64,000 nucleotides of DNA from Branchipolynoe longqiensis (GCA_030323885.1 CM059186.1:153111064-153175063), one strand, 5' to 3'; positions 33,001 through 41,300 are shown, counted from the first letter of the stretch. The notes: generated from the letters alone by a model not told the origin. A program made the numbers and translations.

Positions 33001-34331
33001 GTATTTAATTTTTCTGTTTTTGATCGTTTGTATTATCTGTCTCTTTATTTTCATTCTTGTTAGGACCTCCACGTTGCTTACTATTGCTGTCCATGGAATG
33101 TTTAACATTCTTCTGTATTGCCACATTTCAAATGCCTCGAGCTTTGTTGTTATTGCTTTCTTCAAGGTCCATGTCTCACAGCAATATAAAAGTGTAGACC
33201 ACACATAGCATTTTAGCAGTCGGAGTCTTGTTTTTATATTTATGTCTCTAGATGTTAGTACTTTCTGCATCTTTAGAAATGTTGTTTTGGCAATGTTTAT
33301 TCTCTGTTTAATCTCTCTTTCACATCCGCCATCAATAGTTATTAAATGGCCCAGATACACAAATGACTCTACCTGCCTCAAGATTACACCATTAACTTTT
33401 ATCTCTGCTCTTGGTTTGTATTCCTTTCTGCTGACAACCATGGATTTTGTCTTCTTTACATTCATTTTGAGGCCACATCTCTCACCTTTTTCTTTTACTT
33501 CATCCACTATATCTTGTAGTCGATTTGACGTTAAGGCTAGCAGTGCTGTATCGTCTGCATATCTTGTGTTATTGATATTTCCACCTCCAACATTTATTCC
33601 TATGATGTCATCTATTTCTCTGAAAATCATTTCTGTATAAATGTTGAAAAGACTAGGTGATAGAACACATCCTTTTCGCACTCCACATTTGATCTTCACT
33701 TCTGGTGTCAATGATTCTCCAATTCTTACAGCAGCATACTGTTCCCAGTAGAGGTTGGCCACAAGCCGAACGTCCTTACTCTCTAGACCGATTTTTTGTA
33801 GAGCTTCTATGAGTTTCTTATGATGTACTTTGTCAAATGCTTTAGCGTAGTCTATATAACATATGTATATATCCTTATCTACTTCTAAGTGTCTCTCAAT
33901 TATTGTTCTCATGTTAAAAATGGCTTCCCTTGTTCCACTGTTTATACTTCAAATATCTCAAAAGTTAGCCATTTAAAATAAAAGTTATTTCAAACTAAAA
34001 TAAGGTAGATTATAACAATAAATTTAATATATTTATCTTAGAAAAATGACCGAAACTCTAAACCATCGGAATATGCAACTTTAATAAAATGGAACAGTAG
34101 GTCTTAACAGTGCTTAAGGGCTAGCAAGAGTCTTGGGCTCGATTCATACTCCTGTTTTGTCTCCTATTTTGTTATGGAAGGAATTTAATAATGTAAATAA
34201 ATTGGGTTTGCAGAGAGGACTCACCTTCTTATTGGCTGCTCCTACCGTCTGAGGGCTGTACATGTTATGTACAGGATGGTCGTCCTTAAACCTTTCAACC
34301 TGCAGGTCACCGTAGTCAGTTACAGTGTTTC
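20253..34331 (-). CDS. Arginase (ureohydrolase), six exons, 5' end not found
   Basis: Arginase hydrolyses arginine to ornithine and urea at a binuclear manganese centre. Exons on the minus strand: 34331-34225, 26758-26630, 26105-25969, 22936-22698, 20828-20769, 20422-20253. All junctions are GT-AG and phases fit (2-0, 0-0, 0-2, 1-1, 2-1, 2-stop). The joined product is about 280 residues against about 320 for the family, so roughly 40 N-terminal residues are missing. Metal ligands are all present: GGDH, DAHAD, FDVDALD. So is the family's C-terminal MEVNP block, here MVEVNP. No stop or frameshift is seen, so it may well be active. I found no ATG exon between 34.3 and 64 kb; it may lie outside the window or be too short to spot. 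Introns are full of transposons, unlike the intact exons. Confidence 0.93.
20530..20735. repeat. Two-copy tandem repeat in an arginase intron
   Basis: A unit of about 107 bp beginning CACCAACCCGCCCTCTG / CTATCAACCCGCCCTCTGG is present twice, plus the start of a third (TACACTACCAACCCGT at 20736). A related inverted piece, CCACCAGAGGGCAGGTTGAT, lies at about 35755-35774. Confidence 0.7.
20769..20828 (-). CDS. Arginase exon E (GGLTIREG)
   Basis: Only 60 bases, between a TTTGCAG acceptor and a GTTAGC donor. It supplies VAGGLTIREGMYLAETIAMT, the helix after the metal site. It is in another frame from the open frame covering this spot, so it is easy to miss. Confidence 0.9.
20829..22437. repeat. 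Arginase intron with repeat fragments
   Basis: A scrap of family-1 SINE tail lies at about 21040-21060 (AATATCTAAGGTCATATGA). A piece of the GGTGT MITE (copy b) interior is at 21160-21262, ending AATCGAATACGGCCGTTGTT. The repeat ATTATTAACCAATCGCTG occurs at about 21407 and 21588, bracketing about 180 bp. TTTCCGTTTG(C/G)TGGATTT occurs twice at 21650 and 21727. No gene is seen. Confidence 0.5.
22438..22657 (-). mobile_element. tRNA-derived SINE (family 1), head missing
   Basis: Matches the body and 3' end of the 12171 copy in inverse orientation, from CTAGCCAGGCGCTCGGCATT to the GTTGCCAGGACATAAAA tail. It is 5'-truncated and ends about 40 bases downstream of the donor of arginase exon D. Confidence 0.85.
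22698..22936 (-). CDS. Arginase exon D (DVDALDP metal site)
   Basis: Acceptor CCACCCCTCCAG with a long pyrimidine tract, donor GTACTA. Encodes LRAKDIVYIGLRDIDMAERY, then the IDRHGIDYVLE helix and RRPIHLSFDVDALDP with the last two Asp ligands, then PSTGTR. Strongly conserved with animal arginases. Confidence 0.94.
22937..23639. other. Arginase intron, no recognised feature
   Basis: The exon D acceptor tract is at its start. The remainder is AT-rich and without similarity I recognise. Confidence 0.4.
23640..23998. repeat. Homopurine tract of GGAGCA/GGAACA words
   Basis: About 350 bases nearly free of pyrimidines on the plus strand apart from scattered C and T. Two longer copies of about 155 bp can be aligned (GGAACGGGAATAGAGCAGG at 23686 and 23811; GTAGGAAGAGGAGCAAGAGC at 23714 and 23840). 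On the arginase sense strand it is a long CT-rich tract, able in principle to form triplex DNA. Confidence 0.85.
24001..25350. repeat. 45-bp minisatellite, 30 units, copying a splice donor
   Basis: Thirty head-to-tail units of exactly 45 bases (starts at 24001, 24046 and so on to 25306): GGGCTTTAAGACACACT then GCTGTATCACAAAGGAC then ATCACGTACCA. In the arginase direction each reads TTAAAGCCCTGGTACGTGAT then GTCCTTTGTGATACAGCAGT then GTGTC. The first part equals the end of exon C (CTAAAGCCCTG) plus the start of its intron (GTACGTCATGTCACTTTGTG). The unit length is divisible by three and lacks stops, so 477- and 496-residue frames are open on opposite strands (15-residue period). I do not believe either is a gene. 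Confidence 0.95.
25351..25919. mobile_element. MITE with GGTGT ends (copy c), carrying two satellite units
   Basis: Left GGTGTCGCAGTTGAAGTTCC, right read inward TGTCACAGTTTCAGTTCCC, both continuing CAGCAGTTGAAGTTCC. NRF1-like TGCGCATGCGT lies at 25399-25409 and inverted at 25862-25872. Inside are two tandem copies of the roughly 215-bp repeat with AACATGTTTTCTATATGTGT and GTTTTAGAGATATTTCAC. It is inserted in the terminal unit of the 45-bp minisatellite, between ACGTACC and AGGGGCTTT. Confidence 0.85.
25969..26105 (-). CDS. Arginase exon C (DAHAD metal site)
   Basis: CAACAG acceptor, donor CTG then GTACGTCATG. Encodes IDAHADLNPPLASSSGNIHG and MAFLLHETQEY, ending FRWLKP plus two bases that complete a Cys codon with exon D. 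Asp-x-His-x-Asp are metal ligands; SSSGN.HG is the substrate-loop block. The last 10 bases of this exon and the start of the intron are the apparent source of the 45-bp minisatellite at 24001-25350. Confidence 0.93.
26106..26629. other. Arginase intron, no recognised feature
   Basis: Unique-looking sequence between exons C and B. No transposon or RNA gene is recognised. Confidence 0.4.
26630..26758 (-). CDS. Arginase exon B (GGDH metal site)
   Basis: CTGCAG acceptor, GTGAGT donor, 43 whole codons. Contains TCLTLGGDHAMALGSVHG and HARVNPDLTLFW. The His of GGDH is the first manganese ligand. Codons are markedly GC-rich compared with the AT-rich introns. Confidence 0.93.
26970..27001. repeat. 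(TA)n microsatellite at the end of the YR retrotransposon
   Basis: A run of TA dinucleotides directly abuts the downstream end of the split-direct-repeat element. A second TA run abuts its other end at about 31774-31790, suggesting insertion into one TA tract. Confidence 0.8.
27418..28495 (-). pseudogene. Tyrosine recombinase of YR retrotransposon 1, frameshifted
   Basis: The integrase of this element class. Frame 1 (28495 to about 27790) has a SAM-like N-terminal part (YAPNSITTRGVQVRRYLEFV, VALYATWLARTMKYSSILNY) and the first catalytic box CSFRALLRKCQVTASD. A shift near 27720-27800 moves the reading to a second frame ending 27418, with SSHSLRRGGCTFLSLCG (H-x-x-R) and RGDWCTDTVFTYLKTPL, whose Tyr is probably the nucleophile. 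All catalytic residues are present across the two frames. A single indel separates it from an intact gene. Confidence 0.88.
28137..30248 (-). CDS. Reverse transcriptase-RNase H of YR retrotransposon 1
   Basis: 703 residues, uninterrupted. N-terminal part: a conserved Cys-rich block (CSCTHTIAGCTVQLRPC, then FSELFLRGD) also found in element 2 at 52.8 kb. RT motifs follow: VPKDGGGSRTIVDCSRP, DIKDAYRAVSIHP, RLCMGLSSSPYVFSK and the catalytic INYLDDFCIV. RNase H: STYSDASNFGYGALHG, INVREMWAAYAAALRW, VTDSTTVMAALNSG and the NVICDALSRL end. The frame runs on past RNase H into the recombinase gene for about 360 bases in another frame; how much is used is unknown. The RT belongs with DIRS/Ngaro, not LTR elements, by its short YLDD context and partner recombinase. 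Possibly still functional. Confidence 0.9.
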   Translation of the reverse strand: MQRAGNGLAVTIAGWAELDGHEGGGWLSVVYVDKGLSVTVRETGDELSFRVYDNCTQGTCSCTHTIAGCTVQLRPCRIFSELFLRGDSDPDSQYILTGAVFGYNVINPDCDLAYTTNCRVPRGSDDRSAISDKLTSEIDRGGVSVVDDPPACIHNLFCVPKDGGGSRTIVDCSRPTDCSVNSCTDDVCVKFCYKSVDSVVEVMERGDFMSTVDIKDAYRAVSIHPRDRERQGLHWHFGADGGTKCTYMKDNRLCMGLSSSPYVFSKISDFVVRCAMREGVVRVINYLDDFCIVSPSLAEGCRDQEKIIAILRRVGFFVSFGKLTSPSTTVRFLGIIIDSVELEMRLPEDKLCRLIAVLKGVSGRRKVSRRELESLGGLLAHCSKVVKGGRTFCRRIYDAINSVREPHFKIRLSKGFRDDVDWWCGFAARFNGKARILGPFAAHLSTYSDASNFGYGALHGHDWVAGAFAPRDDDRLKMSIGAHHTPPDDHSSSAHINVREMWAAYAAALRWGSLWKDCSVVMVTDSTTVMAALNSGRSRSPDIMFYLRRLFWLASEGNFEFSSVFIGSSDNVICDALSRLDDPTSASRISEANPTGSLCCAGLFSEVFSSPCRVGRAAEGEGDVPKPVVRAQLNHDTWGPGEEVPGVCGGLLGVTQPVAIPAKAGGSLCHMAGADDEVLINPELPQWAEQLLETEGLGANSLH
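30224..31716 (-). pseudogene. Gag-like ORF of YR retrotransposon 1 (two frames)
   Basis: The upstream part (31716-31204) has DFKDAAHVAYDSAIRKKAEE and AFSEAYQGASVIHYGAQQ, then a zinc-knuckle-like region with CYQWNKEAGC, CNFAHSCGKCGSRSHKQFKC. This type of nucleocapsid is usual in DIRS/Ngaro gag proteins. The frame then stops; a second frame (30940-30224) in low-complexity Gly/Ala/Pro-rich sequence leads towards the RT ORF and overlaps its start by 25 bases. The start of the gag lies inside the A1 repeat region. A frameshift or splice between the two parts is likely but cannot be decided by eye. Confidence 0.65.
31773..32551. other. AT-rich and low-complexity intron DNA
   Basis: TA-rich palindromic stretches at 31774-31960 (for example TATACGTATATATATA) and a poly-C run at about 32061-32081. 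A 32400-32545 segment is GC-richer (CTGGAGGCTGGGGAGCACCC) but unrecognised. No gene. Confidence 0.45.
32777..33939 (-). mobile_element. RTE-type non-LTR retrotransposon, 5'-truncated (copy 1)
   Basis: A 13-bp target duplication GTTTATACTTCAA flanks it exactly (32764-32776 and 33940-33952). On the minus strand it ends in a TTGA simple repeat, as RTE elements do. It holds the C-terminal half of the polymerase from RT motif A onward and nothing upstream. Inserted in the AT-rich MITE, so it is younger than the MITE. Confidence 0.9.
32785..33912 (-). pseudogene. RTE reverse transcriptase, C-terminal 375 residues
   Basis: Open without stops. RT motif A: YICYIDYAKAFDKVHHKKL; motif B: CGVRKGCVLSPSLFNIY; catalytic motif C: NTRYADDTALLA; then LGHLITIDGGCEREIKQRI. 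The RTE-typical C-terminal part follows: LYCCETWTLKK, MWQYRRMLNIPWT, KIKYFGHMIRH, RRTTWMDNI. The endonuclease and the RT N-terminus are absent, so it cannot move by itself. The clear frame suggests a recent insertion. Confidence 0.9.
34225..34331 (-). CDS. Arginase exon A (first seen)
   Basis: Acceptor AAATAG precedes 34331, donor GTGAGT follows 34225. It encodes TVTDYGDLQVERFKDDHP and SPQTVGAANKK, matching the YGDL and PRSVG-x-AN part of arginases. It enters in phase 2, so an upstream exon ending with one base of a codon must exist. Confidence 0.85.
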
Positions 34332-34460
34332 CTATTTAAAAAGATATAAAAACAAATAAATCACAGAATATTACTATTGGAAGTACATGGCAAAATCAAA
34401 TCTCACTCCTCACACAGGAAAAAACAATCATCTCTCTATTATATCATGGATTACCTAAGA

Positions 34461-35674
34461 GGAACCACAACAAGAGAAGTGCATTGAGCAGGACCGACCA
34501 CTGTACATGGTATTTGTCGATTTCACTAAGACGTTTGATACAGTCGGGAGGACCGGGCTATGGCAGCTACTGAGGAAGTATGGATGCCCAGAGAAGTTCA
34601 CAACTATGATCGAGGCTCTACATACAGGAATGATGGCGAACGTTAGTGTTGGAGGGGAAGTCTCGGAATCGTTCGGGGTTACTAATGGGGTCAAGCAAGG
34701 TTGTGTACTGGCCCCCACGCTCTTCTCCATCTTCCTATCAGCAATGCTTGATGAGGCTTTCCGAGACATGGGGGATGGCATCTATATACAGTCCAGACAG
34801 AGCGCTGACCTATTCAATGTCACACACTTCAGAGCGAAGACCAAGACTACTCGGATATTGGTGAGAGAGCTGCTATTCGCAGATGACAGTGCACTGGTTG
34901 CCCACTCTGCTGAAGAGATCCAGAAAATAGTGGACGCTTTCTCCGATGCATCAAAGAAGTTTGGCCTGAAGATTAACATCAAGAAGACGGAGGTGCTGTA
35001 CCAACCCAACTATACACAAACCCGAGAGGAGGATATCATGGTTGACGGAAACAAGCTGAACTCTGTTCCGGAAATCTCCTACCTCGGAAGCACTATATCA
35101 AGTGATGGACGCATTGATGCTGAAATACAGAGGAGGATGGCCAAGGCTAGTGCATCTTTCGGTCGACTACGCCAGAGACACCATGTGTCCATGCAGGTCA
35201 AAGGCAAGATCTACTGTGCAATCGTGCTATCCACCCTACCATATGGAGCCGAGGCCTGGACAGTGTACAGACGACAGGTGAAAAAGCTGCATGCCTTCAT
35301 TATGCAACATCTGCGTTCAATCATGAGGCTAACCTGGAAGGACAAAGTGACAAATAAGGAAATACTTGAACAGACGGGGGCTGCCCTCTATGGAAGATCT
35401 TCTGATCAAAAAGAATCTCCGGTGGACTGGACACCTCATGAGGATGTCATCAGACAGGCTACCAAAGCAGATCTTCTATTCTCAACTGTCTTCTGGTTAC
35501 AGAAAGAGAGGGTGCCCTTGTCTCCAGTTCAAGGATACCATCAAGAGAAACCTGAAGCTGAGAGACAATTAAGACCGACATCACTCTCACAGCAGAGAGC
35601 TAAATGGAGAGCTGCACTCAAGTAATGAAAGCAGTCTTTGTCGCATCGCGACCGACAGCATGATGATGATGATG
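34461..35674 (+). mobile_element. RTE-type non-LTR retrotransposon, 5'-truncated (copy 2)
   Basis: Flanked by ACCTAAGA at 34453-34460 and 35675-35682 (probable target duplication), with an ATG/GAT repeat tail at 35660-35674. Different subfamily from copy 1: the ends and protein are clearly diverged. Placed just upstream of arginase exon A. Confidence 0.85.
34480..35625 (+). pseudogene. RTE reverse transcriptase, C-terminal part, frameshifted
   Basis: RT motif A YMVFVDFTKTFDTVGRTGLW, motif B NGVKQGCVLAPTLFSIFL, catalytic motif C ELLFADDSALVAH, thumb region LGSTISSDGRIDAEIQRRMA, then YGAEAWTVYRRQVKKLHAF. Near 35385-35395 the frame shifts: the true continuation LRWTGHLMRMSSDRLPKQIF, and later CLQFKDTIKRNLKL, is in the next frame (to 35572), and the original frame resumes by 35580-35625 with LSQQRAKWRAALK. 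So at least two indels disable it. Family by C-terminal WTGH and KDTIK..L blocks. Confidence 0.88.
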
Positions 35675-35682
35675 ACCTAAGA

Positions 35683-36220
35683 TCAAATAAACCTTTACCA
35701 CTCAGCATGTTACACAAGGAGCTGCTAGCCATAAGATTAGTTTTTTTGTACTACCACCAGAGGGCAGGTTGATGGTAGAAATTCTCTCAAACTTTGTCCA
35801 CAGAGTGCACTGCATCCCTACATGCATCACATAAATAAGGAACAAGAAGGAAATATATATCACATATCAAAATAAATCAATATTAAGGAAGCACACTAAG
35901 TATGAACATAAAGAGCAAGAAGGTAAATACATTATGTATCAAGAAAAATATAGTAAAAGAGAAAAGATCCAGTAGGAGGCAAGATAAATATAGAATATGA
36001 AGGAAAATCCACATTTTATCAAGATAAATAAAGAATAAGAAAGAAAATCCTTTTTGTATCAGGATTATGACAGAAAATCTGTTATGCATCAAGACGAACA
36101 AACATAAGGATGGACAATTTATTGCGTATCAAGATAGATAAAGAACAAGGAAAGAAAATCCATTATGGATCGACTCTCTTATCTTACTGAGAAAAGTATG
36201 CGTGCTTCATAAACATACTG
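35683..36220. repeat. Degenerate 45-55 bp tandem repeats
   Basis: From about 35840 to 36180 units of the type TATCAAGATAAATAAAGAA then AAGAAAGAAAATCC recur six or seven times with much variation. No gene. Confidence 0.55.
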
Positions 36221-36720
36221 TCATGGGGGTGATGAAAATGGGAAATACTGCGCCTAGAGCGGGACTCGAACCCACATCTCTTTGCATTCCGGGCCAGTGT
36301 GCTAACCATTACACCACCTAGGCTCCCTGATATCAACACACTCCCCACGCCTACCTGTCTATGTGGTTACTTGCCTGAGAGGTCAGTGCAGACCACTACA
36401 CTCGTCCCCCTGGAATTGTAAGTCTTGTAATGCTTACAATTACATACATACAGGCAATGCACTAACACATACATACACAGGGTAGGTTCAACAACCATAC
36501 AGCGCAAAGCTTGTACAGGATCCTGATCACGGCAACCAGTGTCATGGGGGTGATGAAAATGGGAAATACTGCGCCTAGAGCGGGACTCGAACCCACATCT
36601 CTTTGCATTCCGGGCCAGTGTGCTAACCATTACACCACCTAGGCTCCCTGATATCAACACACTCCCCACGCCTACCTGTCTATGTGGTTACTTGCCTGAG
36701 AGGTCAGTGCAGACCACTAC
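36221..36720 (-). mobile_element. tRNA-derived SINE (family 2) with a 180-bp direct duplication
   Basis: On minus: GGAGCCTAGGTGGTGTAATG (A-box side), GTGGGTTCGAGTCCCGC (B box), then a tail with CAGGATCCTGTACAAGC and a TACATACA-rich end near 36440-36480. The block 36229-36405 is repeated at 36543-36720 almost or fully without change, so one copy carries the head twice. Diverged relatives at 7170-7330 and 12640-12910. Confidence 0.8.
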
Positions 36721-36942
36721 AATACTGATTAGATTACAGTTCGATCAAGATTGGCAATCATGTAATTGAAGTGTACAGGTTTTATTTCCACATCCATCAA
36801 TAGCTCCTTTCATCTCAGATAAGTGGTGTGTGTATTTGTGCAGCTTATCTCCTTACTAGAACAAACAGCATATTTTATGCGAACCGAAAAATAGGTGGCA
36901 TGCTATCCTGTCGCCGGTGTATATGTCAATAAACAATTTGTT

Positions 36943-37368
36943 GGTTGGGGTGTTATGTCCTGGCAACATATATGGTGATCGTCCTTTTGAAATAAAAAAA
37001 CCAGGGTCGGGCGTGCGTTTTTAAAATTTATATTGATTTGTTACGTTGGTTGTTGGAGTTTTACATCCTGGCAACATCTAAGGTCATATCAGGATGGGTA
37101 CCGACTTGTGACAGTGCACACTCATGGCGACTTAACAGTGTGACCCCACTTGGAGACCAGGCCGCTGGCACCATGGTCTGATATCCCAGTCACATTATCC
37201 TGATACTGAGCCAACCAGTCCTTGCCCTATTCTAGTAATGCAGAGCGCTAGGCTAGGTTGCAACAAGTATCAATTTTGTAAGTCATTAGTTTGACTCGGC
37301 TGGGAGTAAAAGTCCTGACCATTCGCACAGGAAGCCTGTGCTCTACTGATTCGGCCACAGCGTCCGGT
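36943..37368 (-). mobile_element. tRNA-derived SINE (family 1), near full length plus a scrap
   Basis: The main copy is 37041-37368, with head GACGCTGTGGCCGAATCAGT at its right end and GATGTTGCCAGGATG at its 3' end. A 3'-end scrap of another copy is at 36943-36985 (GGGGTGTTATGTCCTGGCAA). The head matches that of 18054-18205 rather than 12171. Confidence 0.85.
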
Positions 37369-37729
37369 CAATAAATAAGTTTGTTCACAAATTGCCAAAA
37401 GTATTGCTAACCTGTTCCGGGACACATGCATCATATTGCATGTCATGTATAATCATATCCTACAGTTATACTATATACTGACATTTCAAATTAAGAGAAA
37501 AAAAGAACCGACTGTTTCGAAATAGTCCATATTGGTACCTTTATCAGCATTTACTTCTTTTGAAATTTCATGATATGCGCTATGGTAACACATGCACACA
37601 TAAACAAAACCAACAAAATAATATTATTATGCATATCCTAATGTTTACTGACGACAATTTTACTTATCCAATTTAAAGAATGATTAAGCAATAGAAATCT
37701 GCAAAATAAATAATAATATGGATAATATT
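37369..37729. other. No recognised feature
   Basis: AT-rich sequence between a SINE and the 3' end of the LINE. Nothing recognised. Confidence 0.4.
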
Positions 37730-40700
37730 TTTTATTTATTTTTTGGTAAATATTTTTATTCATCTGAATACATATTTTGTCAGCGCCGGGGCACTGGTCT
37801 TCCAGCCGTCGGAGTGGTCGCATTTCATCTGTACATAGTGGAAGTGGAATGTGTTGCATTGTGTGCAGCACAACCCATTCTGAACATAAAAGAAAGTGGG
37901 GGAGCAGCCTATGCTGCATAGTGTACAGCATATGTACTGAACATAGTGCAAAGTATCTATATGCATCAAGATAGAGTGTGCAGTAATGTACACTAGTGGT
38001 TAAATCATATGCTGTGTGTGTATATCAGTTAGATTTGGTTTTAATAACGGTTAGTCTTTAAATAGTGCCATGTTGTGCATGTATAGTGGTTTATATTGTG
38101 TGCATTGCTGGTTGAAGATGTAGTTATGTAGTGGTGGTAATGGGTCTAAAGATGGGGTAGTGATTCTCGAGTCATTGAGTTATAATAGTTGTTTTGTCAA
38201 ATGTGGATGGGGGGGGAGGGGTTCATGGGTAGGGGGCGCGGACACGCAGGGAGAGAGCAGGCATGAGAGAGGGCGAAGTCAATGGGTCGTTCAGCAGGTC
38301 GTATTATATATTTGCAGTGCCAGGTTTTGGGCCTGAATAACCAGGTGAGCTCTGTATGCATTTTTAAAGGCAAGGATCGAACCCGCTTCTCTGGTTTTGG
38401 TTGGGAGCTCATTCCACATGACACTTCCTTTGTAAATCGGAGCTCTCATTAACTTATTTGTATTAGGGTTGGGCACCCCAAGCAGAGTCGATGTCCCCCT
38501 TCTCGTTACCCTGGTTGTGCGATCTATGTATTTGTCATCACTCGCACGTTTATACATCAACGTCATTAGGTGTAGGTTCCTACGTACATCCAGAGTGTCC
38601 AGCCCTGCTCTGCTATGCATTTCAACCACACTTAGTATCTTGCCTTTGAATACTGTTCTGAGGGCTCTGTTTTGCGTTCTTTGTAATTTGGTCTCTTGCT
38701 GCTTCGTTAGTAATCCATAGATGATATCATTGTAGTCTATAATTGGTAATATTGTTGACTTGTACAGCTGCAGCGCAGTATTCTCACTTACATATGTCCT
38801 TATTTTTCTGAATGTGTTCATTTTTAGTGCCAGTGTTTGGTTAAGTCTTGCCAGCTGTTGGGTACCAGTTAGAGTCGCATCGAGAGTTGTGCCTAGGTAC
38901 TTATAGGAGTTCACTTCACGGAGCACTAAGCCACCCATCTGCAGTTGTATTGGCCGGGCCCTCACCTTCCTGGCTTTGGTTCCATAGATTATGTATTCAG
39001 TTTTAGTGCCATTTAGCGTTAGTTTATTCTCATGGCACCATGTGTTCACTCCATCCAGCGCCATTCCAGCCTCGGTTGCGGCTATGGCAAGGTCATTGTT
39101 ATGTATTGTTAGTGCTGCATCATCGGCAAATAATGTGAAAGATGCTTTGTTGGAAACTAGAGGTAGGTCATTTATAAATATTAGAAACAGTAGGGGTCCC
39201 AGAGTGGAGCCCTGTGGAACTCCTGTTTTTATTTCTCGAGTGGTTGAGCTGGTGTCACTTAGTTTTGTGTATTGTTTCCTATTGCTGAGGTAATTTGTGA
39301 GGAAGCTATGTGCTCTATTGCCTAGCCCAGCTCGTTCTATTTTATGCATGAGGATTTTGTGGTCGATCGTATCAAATGCCTTCTTGAAATCAAGGAAGAC
39401 TGCGATAGTAAGATCACCCTTGTCTATGTTTGACAAAAGTTCATCCAGTAGAGACGCCAGTGCCCCGGTGGTGGACCTATTTTTCCTGAAGCCATTTTGC
39501 TGGTAGGTCAAATAGTTAGAGGACTCAAGGAATGTCTTAATTTGGTCATGTATTATTTGTTCTATAATCTTGCCAGGCAGTGGGAGGATCGATATTGGGC
39601 GTAGTTCACTACAGGTTTGCGGGATGTTGACTTTAGGTATGGGTGTCACTGTGGCCACTTTCCAGTCATCAGGGAAGATGCCTGTACTGATTATTAGGTT
39701 ATATAAATGTGTAAATTCTGCACTCAGTGTTGTGATCGCACTTTTTATCAAAGTGGTACTGATGTCCTTCATTCCTGATGATTTGTAGATAGATATTTTG
39801 TTAGTTCTATCAAGGATTTCATCCTGGGTGGTTTCCAGAAGGTCATACTTTTCTTTATTTAGTTTGGCATGGAAGGTTTTGTGTTGATCATCCTTCTGTT
39901 TGAATTTATTGGCTAGTTTCTCACCTATATCTATGAAATAGTTATTGATTTCCTCTGCTAGTAATTCATCTGGGATTTTAATACCAGTCTCTTCACTTGC
40001 AAGGCCACTGATTCTTGTCTCTTTTTTAGGTTCGATTTGGTTTATTTCATACCAACATTTTCTGGCATTCTGTTTATATTTGTCTATCTGGACTTGATAA
40101 TACCTTGCTTTGGCTTTCCTTACTTCACTCCTAGCCTTTCTGACCATACATTTAGCTATGAATTCATCCCCTGGATCTTTTGTTTTCTCAAACTTTTGGA
40201 TAAAGTAATCTCTATCCTTTTGAAGCTCTAGTAGTTCATCATTAAGGTAACCTCCCATGGTGATTCTGGTGGTGATCTCGGTTAGGGGACAGTGCCTGTC
40301 AGCTGCAATAGTGATTGTTGCATTTAGCATATCCCAACATAGGTTGGGGTCTCTCATATCCAGAAATTCAGCACTGTTTATTTCTTTGAGTGTGCCAGCC
40401 AATTCATTAAAATTGCAGTTCCTATAAGAGCGCGTCCCCAGTGGGTGGTGATTCTTTTGTCATTTCTTATTTTTTTCTTTATTATAAATATTGGTTTGTG
40501 GTCGCTTATGTTATAGTTAAGGACTCCAGCCTTTGTACAATGTTTGATATTGGTAAGTGCCAGGTCTATTGTTTTGTTAGTGGTTTTAGTTACCCTGGTT
40601 GGCTGCTGGATCATTTGTTGCAACTCATGTTCAGCTGCAAGTTGCTTTATTATCCCTCCCATCGTAGGCCTCTTGCCATTATATTCTTCATTGAAGTCAC

Positions 40701-41300
40701 CAATGAGGAGTATCTCATATTTATCGATATTGGCTATATTATTCAAAGAGTTACTTATTTGCCCAATTCCTTCGTTTAGGTTGCCATTTGGGGGTCTATA
40801 TACGTTGCCGATGAGTATTAGTTTTGTATGGGGTCTGGTGACTACAGCCCACTGTAGTTCAATATTGCTATTTGATAGGTTATGCTCAGCATGTTTACTT
40901 GCATCAACATGGAGATCTTGCTTAAAGTAAATACCTAGTCCACCACCAGCTTTGGTCTGCCCACTAAGTTGCTTTGTTTTTCTATCAGCCCTTATAAATT
41001 GGTAACCTGGTATAGATGTGAGTCTGTCTTCAACTGTTCTATTGAGCCATGTTTCTGATATAGTGAAGACATCAAAACCAGACCCGGGTAGGTCGGCTCT
41101 TAGCTGGTTGATCTTATGTGTGAGGCTACGCACGTTTAGGTGGCCAATCTTTAGTCCTGGCAGGCCCTTCAGATCTGTTAGAGGAAGTGCGCCCAGATGA
41201 CACGGTCCCAAGGGCCCCAGGCCACCATCAGTCTGCCCCCCTCCCTGGAAATACGGTCCGCCCCGTCCCCCAAAGAACCCCCCCCCCAGTGAGTGTGAAT
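37730..41300 (-). mobile_element. CR1/Jockey-group LINE, about 3.6 kb, 5'-truncated
   Basis: On minus, an endonuclease-reverse transcriptase gene (41211-38291) is followed by a 3' UTR of about 560 bp that ends near an AATAAAAAT signal (about 37756-37764) and an A-rich tail. The order APE-RT and the LDFKKAFDTIDH, GVPQGSTLGPLLFLIFINDL motifs place it in the large CR1/Jockey/Rex group; I cannot fix the clade by eye. No ORF1 is seen and the 5' side ends in poly-C/G at about 41280, so it is probably truncated. Confidence 0.88.
38291..41211 (-). pseudogene. LINE endonuclease-reverse transcriptase, one frameshift
   Basis: The first frame (41211-40378) is an apurinic endonuclease domain: IGHLNVRSL, ISETWLNRT (catalytic Glu), LILIGNVYRPPNG, LLIGDFNEEYNG and YNISDHKPI (catalytic His). 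A one- or two-base shift near 40410 leads to the second frame (40402-38291), the RT: YQQNGFRKNRSTTGAL, IAVFLDFKKAFDTIDHKIL (motif A), VPQGSTLGPLLFLIFINDL (motif B), FTLFADDAAL (catalytic), LGTTLDATLT, and a C-terminal NRALRTVFKGKIL, GSVMWNELPTKTR tail common in this group. Apart from the one shift the gene is open over 970 residues, so the copy is young. Confidence 0.9.

Larger units (their letters stand above)
32552..34085. mobile_element. AT-rich MITE split by an RTE insertion
   Basis: Inverted ends TTAAAGCTGCATAGTCCGAT (about 32554) and ATCGGAATATGCAACTTTAA (ending about 34084). Left arm 32554-32763, right arm 33953-34084. Relatives at 4044-4384, 17210-17700 and 18417-20209 show the two arms would be continuous without the RTE. 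It lies wholly in an arginase intron, 140 bp from exon A. Confidence 0.8.

Noticed and set aside
37760..37993. Short minus-strand frames considered as the missing arginase N-terminus
   Set aside because: They fall in the 3' UTR of the LINE, and no arginase start motif is present.
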